From positions 1 through 5,561 of the forward strand of contig JAEURL010000175.1 in the NCBI GenBank assembly GCA_016789165.1: a stretch of DNA of 5,561 nucleotides. The letters are read 5' to 3'. Position numbers and translations under genes: made by a program. Each line of letters starts with the position of its first letter. The first letter of the stretch is position 1. This document shows, piece after piece, positions 1 through 4,651 of this stretch. Source of the stretch: Anaerolineales bacterium (GTDB lineage: Bacteria; Chloroflexota; Anaerolineae; Anaerolineales; UBA6663). The notes below the pieces were generated by a model that saw nothing but the letters and a program-made list of their open reading frames with translations, did no database searches and was not told the origin of the DNA.

Positions 1-143
1 GGCTCGGGCGCAGCCTGGGCCGCGGCCAGCACGTCCTTGAAAGGCGTCTGGCCGGCCTCCCCCGCGCTGGGGGTTTGGCCCGACGGCCGCAGGTCCCCGC
101 TGGGCGGGGCTGGGGCCGTCGGGAGGGCGATGGTCTCGAGCAT
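1..143 (-). CDS. Probable flagellar hook-length control protein FliK, N-terminal fragment (gene runs off the left edge)
   Basis: An open frame starts at ATG 143-141 and stays open to the window edge, giving 47 complete residues. It starts MLETIALPTAPAPPSG, continues with a Pro/Ser/Gly/Ala-rich stretch, and reaches PFKDVLAAAQAAPE at residues 34-47. The start is supported by a strong GGAGG at 152-156, 8 bases upstream, and by its position 5 bases after the flgB stop. FliK proteins often open with a short 'F..lLa.a' segment followed by a long disordered Ala/Pro-rich region, and fliK commonly follows fliJ in fla/che-type operons; both fit. FliK is exported, measures hook length and switches the export apparatus to filament substrates. 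FlgC is unlikely because its N-terminal rod signature is absent. FliE is a weaker alternative because it too has an early Phe-containing segment, but the Pro-rich composition argues against it. The assignment rests on context and composition, as the diagnostic FliK C-terminal domain is outside the window. Confidence 0.55.
   Translation of the reverse strand, partial: MLETIALPTAPAPPSGDLRPSGQTPSAGEAGQTPFKDVLAAAQAAPE
79..123 (-). other. Strong nested stem-loop at the 5' end of the fliK-like coding sequence
   Basis: Bases 79-88 and 114-123 are perfect 10-base inverted repeats (mRNA arms CCCGACGGCC and GGCCGTCGGG). Inside, after a 1x1 mismatch, 90-92 pairs with 110-112. After a 2-base bulge, 95-100 pairs with 104-109 around a 3-base loop. 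That is 19 base pairs in 45 bases, starting at +21 of the gene. No T-run follows on either strand, so it is not an intrinsic terminator. A regulatory role is inference, as high GC favours such pairings by chance. Confidence 0.5.
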
Positions 144-148
144 ATGCG

Positions 149-559
149 TTACCTCCCGGTCGCAATGGATTTAAGCAGGAGCAATTTCCTGCTGACTAAC
201 TGGGAAAGGGCCTGGTAGCGGAGGCCGGTTTCGGCCATCTCGGTCAACTCCTGGTCCACGTCCACGTTGTTGCCGTCGGCGCGCTCGCTGCCGCCGGGCC
301 GCTCGGTCACCCCCAGCAGGTTGACGGGTTCGCTGCTGTGGCCCAGCTGGTGGCCGGCCTGGGTGACCGACAGCGCCAGCTTGTTGGATGGCTCGCTCAC
401 GCGCTGCAGCGTCTCCTCAAAGGTGACGGCCTGGGCGTGATAGCCGGGCGTATCCACATTGGCTAGATTGCGGCCGATGAGATCCTGACGCAGTGCCAAG
501 CCGTCCAGCGCCGCCTGAGCCGTGCGGAAACCAACGTCGGAAAAGAGCGATTCAGCCAT
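149..559 (-). CDS. flgB: Flagellar basal-body rod protein FlgB
   Basis: This 136-residue protein has the normal FlgB length. FlgB is exported through the flagellar type III apparatus and is the membrane-proximal rod subunit, built on the FliE/MS-ring base. The N-terminal rod/hook signature is complete: an amphipathic helix at residues 1-30 leads into NLANVDTPGY at 31-40. The FlgB-type C-terminus is also present, with GNNVDVDQELTEMAE at 96-110 followed by the helix LRYQALSQLVSRKLLLLKS. The two ends would pair as coiled-coil helices in the assembled rod. There is no signal peptide, as expected for a type III substrate. The start ATG lies 3 bases after the transglycosylase stop, with a modest GGAG at 570-573, so translation is probably coupled. 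The oddity is location: flgB is usually followed directly by flgC and fliE, whereas here it sits between a muramidase and a fliK-like gene. Confidence 0.96.
   Translation of the reverse strand: MAESLFSDVGFRTAQAALDGLALRQDLIGRNLANVDTPGYHAQAVTFEETLQRVSEPSNKLALSVTQAGHQLGHSSEPVNLLGVTERPGGSERADGNNVDVDQELTEMAETGLRYQALSQLVSRKLLLLKSIATGR
152..156 (-). promoter_or_regulatory. Shine-Dalgarno site of the fliK-like gene
   Basis: The minus strand reads GGGAGGTAACGCAT before the ATG. The GGAGG core sits 8 bases from the start codon and is formed by the last two sense codons of flgB. This close to consensus match decides the start at 143 and suggests coupling to flgB translation. Confidence 0.8.
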
Positions 560-562
560 GAG

Positions 563-1081
563 TTACGCGCTCCAGTTGTTCATCAGGCTCAGGACCCGCG
601 GGACGTAGGCCTGCGTTTCGCTGTAGGGCGGGATGCCCCCGTACCTATCCACGGCGCCCGGCCCCGCGTTGTAGGCGGCCAGGGCGTAGGACACGTTGCC
701 CTGATAGCGGTCCAGCAGCTGGCGGAGCAGGCGGACGCCGCCGTCGATGTTCTGGACGGGATCGAAGGCGTCGGCCACCCCCAGGCCGGCCGCCGTGCCC
801 GGCATCAGCTGCATCAGGCCCTGGGCGCCGGCGCGCGAGACCGCGCTGGGGTTGAAATTGGACTCGGCCTGCACGACGGCCTTCACCAGGCCGGGGTCCA
901 CGCTGTAGCGGGCGGCGGCCTGCTGGATGAGGTCGTCGAAGCTGGCCTGGGTGCCCGTGCCGGCGTTCAGCGCGCCGGCGGTCGAGGCCGCGGAGCTGCC
1001 AGCGCCTGGCAGGCGATCGATCAGGCGCTCGATCACTTGCAGGAGCAGCACTTGCAGGGACAGGCCGTTGCTCTCAAACAT
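563..1081 (-). CDS. Flagellar-operon lytic transglycosylase (SLT family), no signal peptide
   Basis: This 172-residue protein is a single soluble-lytic-transglycosylase domain, residues about 47-168, behind a short N-terminal region. The family cleaves the MurNAc-GlcNAc bond of peptidoglycan, leaving a 1,6-anhydro end. The SLT motifs appear in order: AVVQAESNFNP at 68-78 with the probable catalytic acid Glu73, GAQGLMQLMPGTA at 85-97, and ALAAYNAGPGAVDRYGG at 133-149. The first 24 residues form a charged amphipathic helix (LSLQVLLLQVIERLIDRL), and residues 25-46 are a Gly/Ala/Ser/Thr linker. I see no Sec signal peptide or lipobox, so export through the flagellar type III apparatus is a reasonable inference. 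Context between fliJ and flgB argues for a role in opening the wall for the rod, comparable to FlgJ or SltF in other bacteria, although the sequence is not divided like FlgJ. The start lies 8 bases after the fliJ stop, with only a weak GAGA-type ribosome-binding site. Confidence 0.9.
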   Translation of the reverse strand: MFESNGLSLQVLLLQVIERLIDRLPGAGSSAASTAGALNAGTGTQASFDDLIQQAAARYSVDPGLVKAVVQAESNFNPSAVSRAGAQGLMQLMPGTAAGLGVADAFDPVQNIDGGVRLLRQLLDRYQGNVSYALAAYNAGPGAVDRYGGIPPYSETQAYVPRVLSLMNNWSA

Positions 1082-1089
1082 GGCCGATC

Positions 1090-1545
1090 TCAGCGCGCCC
1101 CGGACTCAGCCTGCCGGTGGGCGCGCATAATGTAGATGTCATCGCGCTGATTGTTCTCATGCCGGGCGACCTCCGCGCGCCAGCGCTCCAGCCCTTTGTT
1201 CTTGAGCGTCACCAGGGCCTCTTCGTCCTGTTTGGCGGCCACCAGCTGGCCGCGGCCGGCCTCGATCTTCTGGGCCAACTCGGCCAGCAGCGCCTGCTGG
1301 CGCTCGATGCGCTGGTCGGCATACTTGACGTTGAAGCGGATCTGCGCCAGCTGGCCGAGGTCCAGCGGGCCGGCCTGGCGCTCGCGCAGGGCGCGGTACA
1401 GCTGTTCGCGCTCGGCCTGCAGCGCGGCCTCGGCCTCGGCGGCCAGGCGCTGCTCGTTCAGCAGCCGGCCCAGCTGGATCTCCAGGGCCTCCACGCGGCT
1501 GTGGCGGTAATCGAGCACACCTTGCAGCCCGAATTCAGGCGGCAT
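1090..1545 (-). CDS. fliJ: Flagellar export chaperone / ATPase stalk protein FliJ
   Basis: This 151-residue protein is within the usual FliJ length. FliJ is a two-helix antiparallel coiled coil that inserts into the FliI hexamer like the gamma subunit of F1-ATPase, contacts FlhA and helps couple ATP hydrolysis and proton motive force to export. The sequence is nearly all charged, Ala/Leu/Gln-rich helix from residue 8 to 145, with a likely turn near AGPLDL (58-63). The family pattern is visible at both ends: F5 followed by GVLDYRHSRVEAL at 9-21, and DEEALVTLKNKGLERWRAEV at 107-126 followed by an E-NN-RDD segment. The match is to family pattern rather than a unique motif, as FliJ is poorly conserved, but the position after fliI is decisive. 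The ATG overlaps the end of fliI by 11 bases and has a strong GGAGG 5 bases upstream. Confidence 0.92.
   Translation of the reverse strand: MPPEFGLQGVLDYRHSRVEALEIQLGRLLNEQRLAAEAEAALQAEREQLYRALRERQAGPLDLGQLAQIRFNVKYADQRIERQQALLAELAQKIEAGRGQLVAAKQDEEALVTLKNKGLERWRAEVARHENNQRDDIYIMRAHRQAESGAR
1093..1126 (-). other. Stem-loop at the fliJ / transglycosylase junction
   Basis: Bases 1093-1099 pair with 1120-1126 (gcgcgcc and ggcgcgc). After a 2-base bulge, 1100-1103 pairs with 1114-1117, leaving a loop of about 10 bases. In the mRNA the structure ends directly before the fliJ stop codon and about 11 bases upstream of the transglycosylase start. No U-run follows, so it does not look like an intrinsic terminator. 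It may be only a result of base composition. Confidence 0.3.
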
Positions 1546-2878
1546 GCGCGCCTCCGTTGGCCTCGGCGCCGATCGATATCAGGCGCTGGGTGGTGTCGTC
1601 GAAGGGCGAGAACTCCACGCCCTGCTGCAAGAAGCTCATCAGCGCCGGCAGCGCGGCCAGGGCGGCGTCGATCTCGGGGTCCGAGCCGGCCGCGTAGGCG
1701 CCGATGTTCACCAGGTCGCGCGCCTTCTCGTAGGTGGCCAGCAGGCGGCGGGCGCGGGCGGCGGCGGCGCGGTGCTCGGGCGCGGTGACGGCCGGCATCA
1801 CGCGGCTGACGCTGTTGAGCACGTCGATGGCCGGGTAGTGATTGCGCGCGGCCAGCTCGCGGGTGAGCATGATGTGCCCATCCAGGATGCTGCGGGCGGC
1901 GTCGCAGATCGGCTCGTTGAAGTCGTCGCCCTCCACCAGCACGGTGTAAAAGCCCGTGATGCTGCCGTGCTCAGAAGTGCCGGCGCGTTCCAGCAGCTTG
2001 GGCAGCAGCGCAAACACGGACGGCGTGTAGCCCTTGCTGGCCGGCGGCTCGCCGATGGCCAGGCCGACCTCGCGCTGGGCCATGGCGAAGCGGGTGACCG
2101 AGTCCATCAGGAAGGTGACATCCAGGCCTTGATCGCGGAAGTGCTCGGCGATGGTCGTGGCCACCCAGGCCGCCTTCAGGCGCACCAGGGCCGGCTGGTC
2201 GGAGGTGGAAACCACCACCACGGAGCGCGCCAGGCCGATCTTGCCCAGGTCGCGGTCGATAAACTCCTGCACCTCGCGCCCGCGCTCGCCGATCAGGCCG
2301 ATGACGCTGACGTCGGCGCGCGAGCTGCGGGCAATGGCGCCCATCAGCGTGCTCTTGCCGACGCCGCTGCCGGCGAAGATGCCTAGGCGCTGGCCCTTGC
2401 CGGGCGTCAGCAGACCGTCGATGGCGCGCACGCCCGTGACCAGCGGGTCGCTGATCGGCCGGCGGCGCAGCGGATGCGGAGCGGCGTTGTAAATGGCCGT
2501 CGTGGCGGAGGCCGCCAGCGGGCCGCGGCCGTCAATCGGCCGGCCCAGGCCGTCCAGAACGCGCCCGAGCAGCCCGCGCCCGACCGGCGCGCGAAAGACC
2601 GAGCGCAGCGGGTAGACCGGGCTGCCGGCCTGGATGCCGTGCATCTCGCCCAGCGGCATCAAGAGCGTGCGCTCGTCGCGGAAGCCCACTACTTCGGCCT
2701 GCAGGGCGGGGTGGCTGGCCGGACGGATCTCGCAGATCTCGCCGATCTGGCAATCCAGCCCGCGTGCCTCCACCGTCAGGCCCACCACCTGGGCCACGCG
2801 GCCGGAGAGGCGCACGGTCTTCAGGCCGGCCAGGGCGCGGCGGCGGCGGGTGAGATCGACGGCGGTGGGGAGGGGCAT
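1535..2878 (-). CDS. fliI: Flagellum-specific type III export ATPase FliI
   Basis: This 447-residue protein is full length for FliI, the hexameric ATPase on the cytoplasmic face of the export gate, related to F1-ATPase beta. Domains in order: a short basic N-terminal segment (RRRR at 11-14), a beta-barrel domain to about residue 95, the RecA-like ATPase core at about 110-370, and a helical C-terminal domain. The Walker A loop is GSGVGKST at 170-177 with Lys175. The conserved GERGREV segment is at 197-203. Walker B is VTFLMD with Asp259, followed by SVTRFAMAQREVG. The family signature GEPPASKGYTPSVFALLPKL is at 276-295, and NSVSRVM near 355-361 includes a candidate arginine finger, Arg359. All key residues are intact. 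The start lies 2 bases after the fliH stop (TAGCCATG) with only a weak purine stretch upstream, so coupling to fliH is likely. YscN-type virulence ATPases are close relatives, but the operon makes this flagellar. Confidence 0.98.
   Translation of the reverse strand: MPLPTAVDLTRRRRALAGLKTVRLSGRVAQVVGLTVEARGLDCQIGEICEIRPASHPALQAEVVGFRDERTLLMPLGEMHGIQAGSPVYPLRSVFRAPVGRGLLGRVLDGLGRPIDGRGPLAASATTAIYNAAPHPLRRRPISDPLVTGVRAIDGLLTPGKGQRLGIFAGSGVGKSTLMGAIARSSRADVSVIGLIGERGREVQEFIDRDLGKIGLARSVVVVSTSDQPALVRLKAAWVATTIAEHFRDQGLDVTFLMDSVTRFAMAQREVGLAIGEPPASKGYTPSVFALLPKLLERAGTSEHGSITGFYTVLVEGDDFNEPICDAARSILDGHIMLTRELAARNHYPAIDVLNSVSRVMPAVTAPEHRAAAARARRLLATYEKARDLVNIGAYAAGSDPEIDAALAALPALMSFLQQGVEFSPFDDTTQRLISIGAEANGGAHAA
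1551..1555 (-). promoter_or_regulatory. Shine-Dalgarno site of fliJ, inside fliI
   Basis: The minus strand reads CGGAGGCGCGC before the fliJ ATG, with GGAGG 5 bases from the start. It lies within the last codons of fliI and supports the start at 1545 rather than a downstream one. Confidence 0.75.
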
Positions 2879-2880
2879 GG

Positions 2881-3645
2881 CTAATCGCTCGCCGCTTCGG
2901 CCGGCTCGGCTAAGGTTTCAATGGCCAGCTGCAGCTGGGTTTCCACGCGCGCGTCCACGGCGCCGTAATCGCCTTCCACCAGGCAGCCGCCGCGGCGGAT
3001 GGCGGGGTCCGGCACCAGTTCCAGGTGCTGGCCCAGCTGCAGGCTCTGCTGCTCCGGCCAGTGCGAGCCGAGCACGGCGGCGTCGTCCGGGTGGACGTGC
3101 ACGCGCAGATCGCCGAGCGGCCGGGCCTCGGCCAGCGCGTGGGCAAAGGCCGCCTTCAAGGCCGGCCCGTCCAGGGCCCAGCCCTCGCCGAACAGGGCGC
3201 GGGCGATGTCGACCACCAGGTCCAGGACCTGGCGCTCGCTGCCGGCGGCCAGTTGCTCGCGCCAGACCTGCACTTCGTCCAGCACCCCTTTGGCGGACAG
3301 CAGCAGGTGGGCGGCCTCGGCCTCGGCCGCCTGCAGGCCGGCGGCGCGGGCCTGGTGCGTGACCTCCTCGGCCTGGTCGCGCGCCGTCTGCAGCAGTTCG
3401 GCCGCCTGGGCGCGGGCTTTTTCCAGGATTTCCTGGCTCTGCGCGATGGCGGCCGTCAGCAGGCTCTGCTGGGCCGTGTTCAGGTCCAGCGCGGCGGGCG
3501 GCGGCGGAGCGGCTGGCGCCAGGGACGCGGCGGGCGTGGGCGGCAGCGCGGCGAGCGCCGGCGCCGCGGCCGACAGCGGCGCCGCAAAGAGGGCGGGCTG
3601 GACCCGCACCTGGCCGGCCTTGATCACGCTACGCGATAAACTCAT
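2881..3645 (-). CDS. fliH: Flagellar export apparatus stator / ATPase regulator FliH
   Basis: This 254-residue protein matches FliH, which dimerises, binds the FliI N-terminus, restrains its ATPase activity and anchors it to the C-ring, like the b/delta peripheral stalk of F-ATPase. The start MSLSRSVIKAGQVRV is followed by an Ala/Pro-rich, probably disordered segment at residues 17-52, including a PPPP run at 47-50. A long Ala-rich helix with many Ala at four-residue spacing spans about 56-132. The conserved C-terminal domain runs from 138: VLDLVVDIARALFG, then DLRVHVHPDDAAVL at 179-192, and LVPDPAIRRGGCLVEGDYG at 210-228, the best diagnostic block. The N-terminus has no Trp, unlike enterobacterial FliH, where N-terminal Trp residues contact FliN, so C-ring docking may differ. 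The ATG overlaps the end of fliG by 17 bases in another frame, and a good GGAGG lies 8 bases upstream. Confidence 0.94.
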   Translation of the reverse strand: MSLSRSVIKAGQVRVQPALFAAPLSAAAPALAALPPTPAASLAPAAPPPPAALDLNTAQQSLLTAAIAQSQEILEKARAQAAELLQTARDQAEEVTHQARAAGLQAAEAEAAHLLLSAKGVLDEVQVWREQLAAGSERQVLDLVVDIARALFGEGWALDGPALKAAFAHALAEARPLGDLRVHVHPDDAAVLGSHWPEQQSLQLGQHLELVPDPAIRRGGCLVEGDYGAVDARVETQLQLAIETLAEPAEAASD

Positions 3646-4651
3646 TGCCGCCGCCTCCGCCGGCGATCACGATCTCTTCGGAGGCCTCCAGGCTGCGCAC
3701 CACATCTACAATCTTGCGCTGCGCCCCGTAGACGTTCTTAGCCAGCTGCGGGCCGAGCAGTTCCAATTCTTCCTTCAGCATCTCGCGCCCGCGCTCGGAC
3801 ATGTTGCGCATGACCAGGTCTTTGATCTTTTCCGGCGCGCCCTTGAGGGCCAGGGTCAGATCGGTCTTGTTGACGTCGCGCAGCACGCGCTGCATGGCGC
3901 GATCGTTGAGCTTGATCAGGTCGTCGAACGTGAACATGTTGGCGCGCACTTCTTCGGCCAGCGGCGGATTGTTGGCCTCCAGCGCGTCGAAAATCGTCTT
4001 CTGCACGCCGCGGTCCACTTGGTTGAGCACCTTCACCAGGAAGTTGACGCCGCCGGTGGCCTTGTAATCGGCCTCGCTTAGCACGCCCGAGAGCTTGCGC
4101 TTCAGGCCGCGCTCCACCTGCTCCACCACCTGGGGCGGGATGCGCTCCATCTGCGCCAGCCGCAGCGTCACGTCCGCCTGCAGATCGCTGCTCATGTTGC
4201 TGAGGATCGTGGCGGCCTGCTTGGCTTCCAGGTAAGAAAGCACCACGGCGATGGTCTGCGGGTGCTCGTCGCTGAGCAGCGTGGCCACCTGGGCCGGATC
4301 GGCGTCGCGCAGGATCTCAAACGACGACCGCTGGCGGTGGGCGGCCAGGCGTTCCAGGATCTCGGCCCCGCGGCGCGGGCCGACGGCGCGGGCCAGCAGC
4401 TGGCGGGTGTACTCGATGCCGCCGGCCATCATGCTCTCGCCGACCAGCGTCAACTCGTGGGCTTCGTGCAGCACGGTGTACCGCACGTCCACCGGGACGG
4501 CGCCCACCTCGCTGATGGCCAGGAGCACGCGCTCGAGGTCGACCTCGCCCAGGTTCTGGAGCACGGCCGACGACCGGTCGACGCCCAGCGTCACCAGCAG
4601 CGTGGCCGCTTTCTGCAGGCCGGTCAGTTGGGTCGTGGCGATCTCAGCCAT
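3629..4651 (-). CDS. fliG: Flagellar motor switch protein FliG
   Basis: This 340-residue protein has the standard length and three-domain structure. FliG sits on the FliF tail at the MS ring, forms the top of the C-ring with FliM and takes torque from the stator. The N-terminal FliF-binding domain begins TGLQKAATLLVTLG (10-23). The middle domain carries the FliM-binding EHPQTIA motif (129-135). The C-terminal torque domain includes MFTFDDLIKLNDRAMQRVL (239-257) and NMSERGREMLKEELELLGP (283-301). By my recall of the E. coli protein, its torque charges K264, R281, D288 and D289 correspond to K270, R287, E294 and E295 here, so they are conserved in sign, while R297 corresponds to Leu303. The C-terminus ends in AGGGGGNEFIA. 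The start overlaps the fliF stop (ATGGCTGA), with GAGGA at 4663-4667 and a nearer GAGAA as ribosome-binding candidates. Confidence 0.98.
   Translation of the reverse strand: MAEIATTQLTGLQKAATLLVTLGVDRSSAVLQNLGEVDLERVLLAISEVGAVPVDVRYTVLHEAHELTLVGESMMAGGIEYTRQLLARAVGPRRGAEILERLAAHRQRSSFEILRDADPAQVATLLSDEHPQTIAVVLSYLEAKQAATILSNMSSDLQADVTLRLAQMERIPPQVVEQVERGLKRKLSGVLSEADYKATGGVNFLVKVLNQVDRGVQKTIFDALEANNPPLAEEVRANMFTFDDLIKLNDRAMQRVLRDVNKTDLTLALKGAPEKIKDLVMRNMSERGREMLKEELELLGPQLAKNVYGAQRKIVDVVRSLEASEEIVIAGGGGGNEFIA
3654..3658 (-). promoter_or_regulatory. Shine-Dalgarno site of fliH inside the FliG poly-glycine codons
   Basis: The minus strand reads GGCGGAGGCGGCGGCA before the fliH ATG, with the GGAGG core 8 bases away. 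The same bases encode the Gly run at FliG residues 331-335. This selects the overlapping fliH start at 3645. Confidence 0.75.

Noticed and set aside
79..123. Intrinsic terminator between flgB and the fliK-like gene
   Set aside because: The hairpin is strong but lies inside an open frame with a good ribosome-binding site, and neither strand has a T-run after it.
1544..2386. Long plus-strand open frame of about 280 codons antisense to fliI
   Set aside because: Its product is a low-information Gly/Ala/His/Gln/Arg-rich sequence mirroring the codons of a highly conserved gene. High GC removes stop codons from antisense frames. No ribosome-binding site or recognisable domain was seen.
3559..3584. 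Stem-loop of 9 base pairs with an 8-base loop early in fliH
   Set aside because: It lies in Ala-rich codons about 60 bases after the start and has no relation to a ribosome-binding site or a T-run. It is less extended than the hairpin at 79-123, so I treat it as chance pairing in GC-rich DNA.
2999..4081. Plus-strand open frames of 360 and 204 codons antisense to fliH and fliG
   Set aside because: The same composition effect applies. The proteins are Ser/Ala/Arg- or Gln/Gly/Arg-rich without motifs, and they cross the boundary of two well-supported genes on the other strand.
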